A DNA stretch of 10,075 bases. Origin: Elusimicrobia bacterium UBA4817. Lineage in GTDB: Bacteria; Elusimicrobiota; UBA8919. The position numbers and the translations under genes were made by a program. The stretch covers positions 1 through 10,075 of the forward strand of contig DHFT01000034.1 in assembly GCA_002402375.1 (NCBI GenBank), in the 5' to 3' direction. Shown here in pieces: positions 1 to 6,586 of the stretch (the stretch's first letter is position 1; each line of letters opens with the position of its first letter). The notes under the pieces are model-generated. The model searched no databases, was not told the DNA's origin, and saw only the letters and a program-made list of their open reading frames with translations.

Positions 1-3000
1 GCCGTTATACGCCCACACACGGAAATAATATGTCGTATCGGCGGATAAATTATAGACAATAGTTGTTGTTGCGATTAGCCCGGACGCAAAATTGACAGCG
101 GTTGTGGACACATAAAAATCGGTGGCTGTTGCATACTTGACGCCGTATTTTGTATCCGGAGATGGATTGTCATTGGCATTCCAGGAAAGATTTATTGAAG
201 TTGAATTATTAGTGGTCGCCGACGGGCTTGTCGGAGCCGCTGCGGCGGTGTAACTGGTAATTGACGCCGACCATGAAGAACCTATCGTATTGGTTGCTCC
301 TGCACAAACCTGGTATTGTGTATTTGTAGAAAGATTTATCTGCCACCAGGAAGTTGTGCCGATCCCCGATAAAGGCCCTAAATTTTCAGAAAGCCAGAAT
401 GATGAAGGCGGGGTGCCGGTCGCTATGAAAAGCCCGTCTTCATTATTCGCAGTATCGGTGAACTGCCACTGAATAGAAGTCGGACCTAACAACGCAACAT
501 TTAAGTTTGACGGTGCTGTCGGCGGACCGACATATGGCACCGTAGTGATAATGGTTGAATATCCGCTGGAATGTCCTGTACTGTCACCGGCAGTTATTCT
601 GTAATTATACGTTGAACCGTTCGTCAACGCCGTATGCATCCACGGATTGCCTTGCGTAGAAGCAACCGGTGTCGTGCCGACTATAAACCATTCCTCGGCA
701 ACAGGAGGATTGCTGTCACACCAGATTGTGTAAGAACTAATGTCAACTTCCGAATTCGCCGTCCACCATAATTGAATCTGGGTATTGCCGGCAAGAGAAG
801 TCAGTCCGACGGGGTCGGCGGGAGTTAAATCCTGAGCGCAGGCATATGCGGATGTGTTGACGGTTAAAACATCGACGGAAGAGTTCCATACAGACCAATT
901 ACTGGCATCATCCTGCGACTTGATTGCAAACCAGTATGAAGTTGACGGAGTTAAGTTAAATAAAGTCGTTGTACAGGCGGTTAAAGGTGCAAGTGAGGTT
1001 GTGGAAATATCCACAACCGTCGCAAATGTTGATGAGGTATTTGTGAAATTAGAAGCCGTAACTATCGCAACTGAAGAATAATTTATTCTGAAAGTTCCCG
1101 TAAGATTCCCAACCGTTCCATCATCGCCCGGTGCAGTCCAATTAAGCACGATAGAACCTTCTGATGCACCTGCAAGCGCAGTCAAATCTGAAATTGAAGC
1201 AGGCAAAGTGGTGTCAGCCACAGCAGGTTCAGTTGCGGAAGATGTATTTTGCGGGTCGGAAACAGCGTTTTCGGTAAAATCAAAATTATTATTGTTGTTA
1301 TCAGTCGCATTGCCGGAAGTATTCCCTGAACCGCCACCCGGTTTTCTTTCAATACTTCCATCAGTAACTGGATTGGTTGAAGCAAGTTTTTCATACCCGC
1401 CAGCGGGCTGTGTTCCCCATCCCACTCTGTCAATAACATCAACTTCATTAGTCGTATTCAGCGAAATATAAACACCGCCATTAGCAGGCATGTTAGTTGC
1501 AGTGTTATAAGTAGCATCCGGAGAAACCGCACCATCATATACGGATGTGCTTGTGTTTGTTCCCACTATCAAAAAATAACCTTTCGCAGGAATTGAATTG
1601 TTTAAAAAGGTTAATGGTCTATTTGTGTCAGCCCCCGTGCCGCTTCTTATATGGAGATTCAATCCGAGTGCATTTAAGTCAATTGCACCTGCAGTCGGAT
1701 TGTAAAGTTCAACAAATTCATCGCCAGCATTCTGTCCTATGATTTGTATCTCACTTATTACAAGATGCGGCTGGATATACTGGGTTGTAATCCCGGAAAG
1801 TTCCGACTCATTAACAGCATCCATCGCTTTTATGTAAAAATATGATGTGGCATCCGACGGTAATCCTGATATCGTCATTACATCCGTTAAGGTCGGCGCC
1901 GATGGAGATGGTTCGCCGTCAACATCCGTAGCGTTGTTCCACCAGGTGTTTGTTGAACCGCCGACATCTGAAAGTGAAAATGTTGCATAACGAACAATAT
2001 AAGAATTTGCAGAACCATCAAGAGGCGGGTCTTTCGGTGCAATCCATGAAAGATGGACAGAACCTACCGTTGAGTTTCCCGCCGAGGCCAAAAATCCTGT
2101 TATAGCAGCAGGCGGTTGAGTATCGGGGTCGGTAAGTCCTGAGACCGGAAGAATCGTCGGTATTACACCCATTTTATAGACATCATCCTCTGTAGCAATT
2201 GCAAAATGGTATGTTGTTGAAGGAATAAGTCCTGAAACAACAACTGTATCCCAGACGCCCGCTACAGAAGGGGCTAAATTGAACTCCGTATAATTGAGTG
2301 CATCAAAAAAGTTCTGCTGGGTTGTAAGCGTCCATGTATCCGAGGTGTACCGGACATAATATTTTGTTGCCTGACCTGTAATATTATCATCGCCGGGTGC
2401 CGTCCATTTAAGAGTGAATCTGTCGGATGCTTTTGACTCCCAGTATAAATTCGTAATTGCAGCAGGCGCGGTAGTATCTGGAAGGGAAGGGTTTGCGGTG
2501 CCGCTGCTTGCTATATTACTATACCAGTGCCAATCATTTTTTGAAACACCTGCGGCATCCGTATCAGTTGATAAACTGTCCCTGCCGAGAGAATCCCAAA
2601 TACCAGGGGAATCAATGGTCGGCATTGCACAGGAATATTTTGTTATTACCGCATCAAGTGCGGGGTTAAGTGGACCTGTCCACTGTCCTGAAGAAACAAT
2701 ATCTGCAAACGCAGTATTATTGCCGGCCCAGTTTGAGTCCTGCTCGCAATACGCCATCGCATCAACAATCGCACCGGTGGAATTACAAATATAAACCTGA
2801 CCGGATGTGCCTTTTAAACCCAGGGAGGTTGCGGATGAACCGTTAGCGGTTGCAATGTAAATATCCCAAAATGCGGCGTTGTTGTCGCCTTTCACAGCAT
2901 CGTCCGTTCCCGTTCCGTTGTCAAATTGAAGTAATATATAATCACCTAAACCTGGGTCAATATTGGGAAAAGTTTTTATTTTGAAAAGGGCTGAACCTGT

Positions 3001-3267
3001 ACCTGTGGTTGCCCAAACCGTCCAGTTGCCCATAGGACCCGTATCAACAGCGACATAAAACTCTATCCAGTCCGCGTTGGCTGTCTGCCACGGGGCAACT
3101 TCATTTATACGAACATCAGATGCCGCATGCAAAATAATGGGGACGGAGGTAATTATTATAGCGGTAAGTAGTAACCTTTTTCTAAAAGATGAGATTGCCA
3201 CGGGCTTCGCCATCCGCCTAATGCGGACAATGACTTCGTCAATTATGGTTTTTACCAGATTTTTCAT
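1..3267 (-). CDS. Giant exported protein with lamin-tail and fibronectin type III domains (C-terminus outside window)
   Basis: The frame is open from ATG 3267 to the left edge: 1089 residues with no stop, so the C-terminus is missing. After a basic N-terminal extension (residues 1-30) comes a hydrophobic segment (about 31-49, ending HAA before SDVRINEVAP), taken as a signal peptide. Domains seen: a first lamin-tail-like region (about 51-260; INEVAP, DWIEFY), FN3 at about 265-375 and 385-498, a clear lamin-tail domain at about 500-645 (VISEI, DEFVELYNP, GYFLIVG), then FN3 units at about 688-805, 814-910, 915-1007 and 1010 onward. WTAPGDD recurs in two FN3 units. Such proteins are usually extracellular or surface-bound; no enzymatic domain is visible. 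The start overlaps the ORF6N gene by ATGA and has only a weak ribosome site, suggesting coupled translation. An internal ATG at 3213 is the alternative start. By eye its base composition is less AT-rich than its neighbours. Domain calls are firm; exact boundaries and function are not. Confidence 0.9.
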   Translation of the reverse strand, partial: MKNLVKTIIDEVIVRIRRMAKPVAISSFRKRLLLTAIIITSVPIILHAASDVRINEVAPWQTANADWIEFYVAVDTGPMGNWTVWATTGTGSALFKIKTFPNIDPGLGDYILLQFDNGTGTDDAVKGDNNAAFWDIYIATANGSSATSLGLKGTSGQVYICNSTGAIVDAMAYCEQDSNWAGNNTAFADIVSSGQWTGPLNPALDAVITKYSCAMPTIDSPGIWDSLGRDSLSTDTDAAGVSKNDWHWYSNIASSGTANPSLPDTTAPAAITNLYWESKASDRFTLKWTAPGDDNITGQATKYYVRYTSDTWTLTTQQNFFDALNYTEFNLAPSVAGVWDTVVVSGLIPSTTYHFAIATEDDVYKMGVIPTILPVSGLTDPDTQPPAAITGFLASAGNSTVGSVHLSWIAPKDPPLDGSANSYIVRYATFSLSDVGGSTNTWWNNATDVDGEPSPSAPTLTDVMTISGLPSDATSYFYIKAMDAVNESELSGITTQYIQPHLVISEIQIIGQNAGDEFVELYNPTAGAIDLNALGLNLHIRSGTGADTNRPLTFLNNSIPAKGYFLIVGTNTSTSVYDGAVSPDATYNTATNMPANGGVYISLNTTNEVDVIDRVGWGTQPAGGYEKLASTNPVTDGSIERKPGGGSGNTSGNATDNNNNNFDFTENAVSDPQNTSSATEPAVADTTLPASISDLTALAGASEGSIVLNWTAPGDDGTVGNLTGTFRINYSSVAIVTASNFTNTSSTFATVVDISTTSLAPLTACTTTLFNLTPSTSYWFAIKSQDDASNWSVWNSSVDVLTVNTSAYACAQDLTPADPVGLTSLAGNTQIQLWWTANSEVDISSYTIWCDSNPPVAEEWFIVGTTPVASTQGNPWMHTALTNGSTYNYRITAGDSTGHSSGYSTIITTVPYVGPPTAPSNLNVALLGPTSIQWQFTDTANNEDGLFIATGTPPSSFWLSENLGPLSGIGTTSWWQINLSTNTQYQVCAGATNTIGSSWSASITSYTAAAAPTSPSATTNNSTSINLSWNANDNPSPDTKYGVKYATATDFYVSTTAVNFASGLIATTTIVYNLSADTTYYFRVWAYNG
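3188..3243 (-). repeat. REP-like palindromic element in frame within the leader of the giant protein
   Basis: On the minus strand the segment holds GTCATTG, a core hairpin, a GAAG box and GGCAATCTCA. This arrangement resembles the short dispersed repeats (GTCATTG...GCAATCTCA) known from many bacterial genomes. The core stem is TCCGC 3213-3217 with GCGGA 3223-3227 around a 5-base loop; ATTG 3194-3197 and CAAT 3228-3231 can extend it. Mini-palindromes GGCTTCGCC and GACTTCGTC flank it. It encodes about residues 9-27 of the giant protein, directly before the hydrophobic signal segment, without breaking the frame. Family membership is from memory and unverified; the palindrome itself is directly visible. 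Confidence 0.55.
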
Positions 3268-3809
3268 TTTTTATCTTTTTTGATGGTGTGCTTAAGCTTC
3301 AACACTGCAAAGTTAATTTCTACAGTAGTTTCGCTGCCGGATGTCTTTAACCCGTCATCAAGAATTTCTGCTATCAAACCACCGCTTTTTTTCATAAGCG
3401 ATTTCTGCGTGGTTTTGTCTTGTATCGCGGAAAGTTCTTTTATATTTCTTGTAAGTTGACGAAGTTTTGCAAATGCTTCAATGATAGATATTGTTGTTTG
3501 AGTGGCACGCGGACTTTTCAAAATTGTAGCAAGCATATAAAGTCCTTTTTCAGTAAATGCTTTGGGTAGTTGAGGAGAGAATTTGAGTTTATAGAGGTGG
3601 TGGAAATTTTCCACCACATCCTGTTTTTCATCGCTCGTCAACTCAAAAATATATCCGGTAGGAAACTTATCCGGATTATTTTTAACGGATTTATTGATGT
3701 CGCGAGTTCCTACTCCATACAGTTTCGCCACATCACTGTCAAGTATCGTTTTTTGGCTCCGTATCTCTATGATTTTGTTTTCAATCTCTTCAAACTTTAC
3801 AATGTTCAT
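3264..3809 (-). CDS. ORF6N-domain DNA-binding protein
   Basis: A 181-residue protein. Residues about 8-97 match the ORF6N pattern (related to phage KilA-N/antirepressor-type DNA-binding proteins): IRSQKTILDSDVAKLYGV at 16-33, a KFPTGYIFELT block at 48-58, and AFTEKGLYMLATIL at 84-97. A helical tail follows (IIEAFAKLRQL) and ends in a lysine-rich KKDKK. The family is common in prophages and also occurs scattered in bacterial chromosomes, often with unknown targets. ATG 3809 is preceded by GAGAAG on the coding strand at suitable spacing. The TGA stop overlaps the ATG of the giant FN3/lamin-tail gene (ATGA), so the two are probably cotranscribed and translationally coupled from the promoter at 4082-4110. 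No other phage gene is present, so prophage membership is not supported. It may regulate the surface protein or simply be a domesticated phage gene. Family call confident; role unknown. Confidence 0.88.
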   Translation of the reverse strand: MNIVKFEEIENKIIEIRSQKTILDSDVAKLYGVGTRDINKSVKNNPDKFPTGYIFELTSDEKQDVVENFHHLYKLKFSPQLPKAFTEKGLYMLATILKSPRATQTTISIIEAFAKLRQLTRNIKELSAIQDKTTQKSLMKKSGGLIAEILDDGLKTSGSETTVEINFAVLKLKHTIKKDKK

Positions 3810-3892
3810 ATTTCTTCTCTTACTAAAATACGCAAAAAGGGGACAGATCCTTTTTTAGCGGCAACAAATATGGTGTTAATCTTTAATTTCAT
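3806..3892 (-). CDS. Possible 28-residue leader peptide upstream of the ORF6N gene
   Basis: ATG 3892 opens a 28-codon frame whose TGA overlaps the ATG of the ORF6N gene (ATGA), the same junction type seen twice elsewhere in the window. The peptide starts MKLKINTIFVAAKKG and crosses the small A/T-armed hairpin at 3834-3855. No convincing ribosome site precedes it, it resembles nothing I recognise, and the ATGA overlap could be chance. The frame also stays open upstream of the ATG for about 19 codons, so it could instead be the tail of a decayed gene. Confidence 0.15.
   Translation of the reverse strand: MKLKINTIFVAAKKGSVPFLRILVREEI
3834..3855. repeat. Short hairpin AAAAAGG / CCTTTTT with GGACAGAT loop
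   Basis: AAAAAGG at 3834-3840 and CCTTTTT at 3849-3855 form a 7-bp stem around an 8-base loop. The phrase GGGGACAGATCC between A and T runs is one I associate with dispersed repeats near REP-type (Y1/RAYT) transposases in many bacteria, but no transposase lies here. Only two G-C pairs make it a weak terminator. It sits in the 5' leader of the ORF6N gene. Confidence 0.35.
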
Positions 3893-3977
3893 TGAAGGTT
3901 TCTTAAAACGAAAAATTATGTTTTTACGCTTTTCTTCAATTTCAGTTTCTCAATTCTCCGACGGCAAAACCCAAACT

Positions 3978-4013
3978 ATTCAACTACTTTCGCAACTACG
4001 GAAGTAGTTGAAT
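3978..4013. repeat. Palindromic repeat family, copy A
   Basis: A perfect 12-bp stem (ATTCAACTACTT 3978-3989 with AAGTAGTTGAAT 4002-4013) closes a 12-base loop that carries the CAACTACGG part of the family core. It is the shortest copy: one inner arm seems deleted relative to copy C. It lies in the leader of the ORF6N gene rather than next to a stop codon. The minus-strand flank GTTTGGGTTTTGCCG resembles the flanks of copies B and D. Confidence 0.85.
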
Positions 4014-4021
4014 ACTTACTC

Positions 4022-4044
4022 AAAAAAATATAGCGCCGAGCACC
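4022..4044 (-). terminator. Weak hairpin plus T run, possible attenuator
   Basis: On the minus strand GGTGC-TCG-GCGCT (4044-4032) can pair over 5 positions, two of them G-T wobbles, and is followed by ATATTTTTTT. It would lie about 30-55 bases after the predicted transcription start, so it could act as an attenuator for the ORF6N unit. The stem is weak and this may be chance. Confidence 0.2.
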
Positions 4045-4081
4045 AATTCACATTTTTATTACTTTGTTTTTCTTTGAGTTA

Positions 4082-4110
4082 AGTATAACATAAAAATTAA
4101 ATCTTGTCAA
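4082..4110 (-). promoter_or_regulatory. Consensus sigma-70 promoter for the ORF6N / giant protein unit
   Basis: On the minus strand TTGACA (4110-4105) is followed by a 17-base spacer and TATACT (4087-4082): a perfect -35, ideal spacing and a near-perfect -10. The -35 box overlaps the TGA stop of the MBL lipoprotein gene. Transcription would start near 4075 and run toward the ORF6N gene. No operator dyad is obvious around it. Confidence 0.8.
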
Positions 4111-5126
4111 GGGTTTTTTTCGGTTTCAATAATAAATTTTTTGCCGTCGGTTCTAATAGTAAGATTCCCGTCTTCATCCGTCCTGTAAATATTTATATCA
4201 GCATCCTGCAATTTTGCTATAACACCGGAATCGGGATGACCGAAATTATTTTTTGCTCCTACGGAAATAACAGCAACTTCCGGATTAACCGCTTTTAAAA
4301 AATTTTCCGATGTTGATGTCGCGGAACCGTGATGCCCTATTTTCAATATGTTTGACTGAACTTTATCGCCGTAAGTTTTCAGTATATTATCCTCCGACTC
4401 ATATTCTATATCAGCCGTAAAAAGAAAACTGACATCTCCGTAAATAAGCCGAATTGCAATTGCATTATTGTTTTCTCCTTCAAAATAAAAATTACTTGGA
4501 GGAGAAAAAATTTCAAATTTAACCGATGAATCAATATAAAAACTAGCGTCTTGTTTTAAAACTGAAGTTACAATCTTTTTGTCATCAATGACCCTGTGCA
4601 TTTCTTCATATTCCGGCTGGTCAGAGACAATTCCGTTTTCGTATAACGAGCCGATAGGAAATTTTCTTAAAACAGCCGGCATTCCTCCGATATGATCGCC
4701 GTCCGCGTGCGTTGCAATTACAAAATCCAATTTTTTTATTTTTTGATTTTCAAGAAACGGCACAACGACTTCTTCGCCGGGGTCATAGTCCGACTGCTTC
4801 CAGTAAGGCGTTCCGCCGGCATCAATAAGTATAGTTTTTCCATTTGGAGTTTTTATGAAAATTGAGTCGCCCTGACCTACATCAATAAATGTTACCGCAA
4901 GTTCTTTCCCGATGGGCTTATATTCATTTGAAGGAACCTCAAGATAAACTTTTGGTTTCGGCGGTTCTTTCGGAAGTGTAGCACAACCAAAAAAGAAACA
5001 ATTAAAAATGTAAAATGTAAAATGTAAAATGAACGCAAAAAATAATCCGCAATTTTTAATTTTTAATTTTGCCTGCCCCACCTCGCTTGGCGAGGGCGGG
5101 GATTTTTTAATTGCCTTTATCCTCAT
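4107..5126 (-). CDS. ComEC-type metallo-beta-lactamase-fold lipoprotein
   Basis: A 339-residue MBL-fold hydrolase resembling the C-terminal domain of ComEC/Rec2, without ComEC's membrane channel. Visible motifs: FIDVGQGDSIFIKTPNGK at 80-97, IDAG 101-104, the metal motif HADGDH at 140-145 (HxDxDH variant), FTADIE 236-241, GHHGS 264-268 and GHPDS 296-300. ComEC domains of this kind act on DNA strands; a secreted nuclease or phosphodiesterase role is inference. The N-terminus has a hydrophobic stretch (28-47) ending FFGC, with Cys48 as probable lipidation site, so it should sit on the membrane surface. ATG 5126 overlaps the stop of the upstream paralogue (ATGA), which fixes the start. Residues about 9-47 are largely encoded by repeats: a GC palindrome (5076-5101), AATTTTT-type repeats and a TAAAATG tandem. 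The 302-residue neighbour is a clear paralogue with different metal ligands. Confidence 0.88.
   Translation of the reverse strand: MRIKAIKKSPPSPSEVGQAKLKIKNCGLFFAFILHFTFYIFNCFFFGCATLPKEPPKPKVYLEVPSNEYKPIGKELAVTFIDVGQGDSIFIKTPNGKTILIDAGGTPYWKQSDYDPGEEVVVPFLENQKIKKLDFVIATHADGDHIGGMPAVLRKFPIGSLYENGIVSDQPEYEEMHRVIDDKKIVTSVLKQDASFYIDSSVKFEIFSPPSNFYFEGENNNAIAIRLIYGDVSFLFTADIEYESEDNILKTYGDKVQSNILKIGHHGSATSTSENFLKAVNPEVAVISVGAKNNFGHPDSGVIAKLQDADINIYRTDEDGNLTIRTDGKKFIIETEKNP
4998..5070. repeat. AT-rich repeat tract with TAAAATG heptamers inside the lipoprotein leader
   Basis: Three perfect TAAAATG units (5011-5031) follow an imperfect TAAAAATG (5003-5010); a second AT block built on AATTTTT lies at 5051-5070. 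The 19 bases at 4998-5016 recur exactly at 6882-6900 between two other genes, so this is a dispersed element rather than simple sequence drift. On the minus strand it encodes the hydrophobic FILHFTFYIF part of the signal segment. The 7-base unit is not a multiple of three, so a change in copy number would shift the frame. Confidence 0.7.
5071..5101. repeat. GC-rich palindrome in frame in the lipoprotein leader
   Basis: CCTCGC 5081-5086 and GCGAGG 5090-5095 form a perfect 6-bp stem with a 3-base loop; CCCC 5076-5079 and GGGG 5098-5101 extend it past a small internal bulge. Its GC content stands out sharply from the AT-rich surroundings. It encodes roughly residues 9-18 (SPPSPSEVGQ), between the start codon and the hydrophobic segment, and looks inserted. 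Confidence 0.7.
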
Positions 5127-6031
5127 TTCTTAAATCCCAGTGATTTTACCGTATATGTTTCGCCGTCGGTTGAAACAAAAATCGTGCCCTCTTTGTCGGT
5201 TCTGTGAAGTTCAATGTTGAAATCATTAAAACGCCTTACGGTGTCGGAATGCGGATGCCGGAACCTGTTGTATCTTCCGCAGGAAATTACTGCAAGTTCC
5301 GGATTAACCGCATCAAGAAAATACTCGGTTGAAGATGTTCTTGAACCATGGTGCGGAACTTTTAATATAACGGACGAAACTTCCGATTTCTTATGATTAC
5401 CGACCAACTCGTCTTCCGCAAGTGCTTCAGCATCTCCTGTAAATAAAAAAGATATGTCTTTATATGTAACTTTTAACACTATTGAATTATTGTTAGGGTC
5501 TTCAAATAAATTATTTTTGCCCGGGGATAAAACTTTTACGGTTAAATCCGGGTCCCAATTAAGAATATCACCTTGACCGACAATTTTATACGATATTTTT
5601 TTTAGTTTTATCAACTGGAGAAACTGTTCGTAGACCGGAGACGCATACTGAAAACCGGTATCATAAACAACCCCGACAGGGAATCTTTTCATAACGCTCA
5701 GCAGACCGCCGATATGGTCAGCATGCGCATGAGAGGCAACGGCATAATCAATTTTTGTGATATTTTTTTTAACTAAGAAAGGAATAACTATTTCTTTACC
5801 GGCATCAAATTCGTCGTCGCCGACTGCGCATTGCCCCGCATCAATCAAAATATTTTTACCGTTAGGCGTTCTGATGAATGCGGCGTCGCCTTGACCGACA
5901 TCAAGAAAATATACATAAAGATTTTTTGTGGCCGAGGACTGCTGACCGTAAAAAACTTGTATATTTAGTACGGTTATTAGGGTGATAAAAAATAATAAAA
6001 TCCGAAATTTTAACGAAATTGTTTTTTTCAT
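5123..6031 (-). CDS. Secreted ComEC-type metallo-beta-lactamase-fold protein
   Basis: A 302-residue MBL-fold hydrolase of the ComEC C-terminal-domain type, paralogous to the lipoprotein encoded next. A basic start and hydrophobic core (residues 1-28, then YGQQ) form a signal peptide, so the protein is exported. Motifs: FLDVGQGDAAFIRTPNGK at 42-59, IDAG 63-66, a canonical metal site HAHADH at 101-106 (HxHxDH), FTGDAE 197-202, PHHGS 226-230 and HPH 259-261. All metal ligands expected of an active enzyme seem present. It differs from its paralogue in HxHxDH versus HxDxDH and in lacking a lipobox. ATG 6031 has only a weak upstream GGA. Its TGA overlaps the next ATG (ATGA), implying translational coupling. 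It follows the ArsR gene by 86 bases filled by repeat copy B. The substrate is unknown; extracellular DNA or nucleotides is a guess from ComEC. Confidence 0.88.
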   Translation of the reverse strand: MKKTISLKFRILLFFITLITVLNIQVFYGQQSSATKNLYVYFLDVGQGDAAFIRTPNGKNILIDAGQCAVGDDEFDAGKEIVIPFLVKKNITKIDYAVASHAHADHIGGLLSVMKRFPVGVVYDTGFQYASPVYEQFLQLIKLKKISYKIVGQGDILNWDPDLTVKVLSPGKNNLFEDPNNNSIVLKVTYKDISFLFTGDAEALAEDELVGNHKKSEVSSVILKVPHHGSRTSSTEYFLDAVNPELAVISCGRYNRFRHPHSDTVRRFNDFNIELHRTDKEGTIFVSTDGETYTVKSLGFKK

Positions 6032-6054
6032 TTATATCCGGTAAAACTAAACCT

Positions 6055-6115
6055 ATTCAAGTTCTTTCGTCCCTAAAGGGATTCCCTTCTGTCACAACTA
6101 CGAAAGTAGTTGAAT
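6055..6115. repeat. Palindromic repeat family, copy B (divergent centre)
   Basis: Outer arms 6055-6070 and 6100-6115 pair at 14 of 16 positions and carry the family ends ATTCAA/TTGAAT and TTTCGT/ACGAAA. The centre is unlike the other copies: 29 bases including CCCTAAAGGG, an inner hairpin. The right end lies 2 bases from the stop codon of the ArsR gene, so the element fills the gap between it and the first MBL gene. Confidence 0.75.
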
Positions 6116-6117
6116 CG

Positions 6118-6453
6118 TTATTTACCAACTCTTTGATTATTTTTTTCTACCGCCAAAAAATACGGCTTAAGGACTTTTAATAAATCAACAGGCATTCTTC
6201 TTTCCCGTTTTGTATCTATTATTGAATAATAAATCCGGTTTTTTTCCCGTCTGTATTTGAGTATGTGGGCATTTTTTAATACCGTTAAATGCCTTGAAAC
6301 AAGCGGCAAATTTACTCGCAATTCATAAACAATTTCAGAAACGCTTGCCTCTTTTTTATTATACAGATATTTTAAAATTTTTAATCTGACAACGGAACCC
6401 AATGTAACAAATAATCTTGCATAATTCAAAGCATTCCTGTCAACTGCTACCAT
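6118..6453 (-). CDS. ArsR-type winged-helix transcriptional regulator
   Basis: A 111-residue protein. The winged helix-turn-helix spans about residues 13-80: LGSVVRLKILKYL (18-30), a first helix ASVSEIVYELRV (36-47), a recognition helix with LPLVSRHLTVLKNAHIL (49-65), and the beta wing KYRREKNRIYYSI (67-79). This is the ArsR/SmtB fold. There is no cysteine at all, so the classic ELCVCD metal site is absent and thiol-based arsenic or zinc sensing is unlikely; the signal is unknown. A strong AGGAGG ribosome site (6458-6463) precedes ATG 6453 by 4 bases, supporting this start. It lies between the DUF3006-like gene and the two MBL genes, all in one direction, and is the likely local regulator of them, although I found no matching operator dyad apart from the repeat family. 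Length is normal for the family. Confidence 0.9.
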   Translation of the reverse strand: MVAVDRNALNYARLFVTLGSVVRLKILKYLYNKKEASVSEIVYELRVNLPLVSRHLTVLKNAHILKYRREKNRIYYSIIDTKRERRMPVDLLKVLKPYFLAVEKNNQRVGK

Positions 6454-6586
6454 CTTTCCTCCTTTATAACTGTGAGTTTTTCCATCTAAAAAAAGACAAG
6501 CATAATGTAAAAATGAAAAAATTAAGAATTAAAAAAATCTAAAAAAATTAATTTTCATTTTGATACCTTTCCGACCATAATCCCAA

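Larger units (their letters stand above)
3810..4106 (-). other. Intergenic leader region between MBL lipoprotein and ORF6N genes
   Basis: This 297-base gap is the longest non-coding stretch. From right to left it holds most of a consensus promoter, a weak hairpin followed by a T run (4022-4044), copy A of the palindromic repeat family (3978-4013), an unexplained stretch with a possible 28-codon frame, and a small A/T-armed hairpin (3834-3855). If transcription begins near 4075, the untranslated leader of the ORF6N mRNA would be about 265 bases, long enough for structured control. I see no known riboswitch class. Confidence 0.5.

Noticed and set aside
290..2794. Several open frames on the plus strand (290-472, 854-1081, 1208-1471, 1545-1742, 2414-2794) and one on the minus strand (1182-1448)
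   Set aside because: All lie inside the continuous 1089-codon frame of the FN3/lamin-tail protein, which has clear domain signatures; the small frames have low-complexity or unlikely protein sequence.
3264..3809. Prophage remnant based on the ORF6N domain
   Set aside because: No integrase, structural or lysis gene and no attachment site are visible; ORF6N genes also occur alone in chromosomes.
3570..4298. Plus-strand frames at 3570-4007 and 4104-4298
   Set aside because: They oppose the ORF6N and MBL lipoprotein genes, whose motifs are unmistakable, and cross the repeat and leader; no ribosome site or recognisable domain.
4107..6031. MBL genes as antibiotic-resistance beta-lactamases
   Set aside because: The DVGQGD, IDAG and HHGS motifs are those of ComEC-type MBL domains, not of class B beta-lactamases.
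6118..6453. ArsR protein as an arsenic or zinc sensor
   Set aside because: The protein has no cysteine and no visible ELCVCD-type metal site; only the winged-helix fold is supported.
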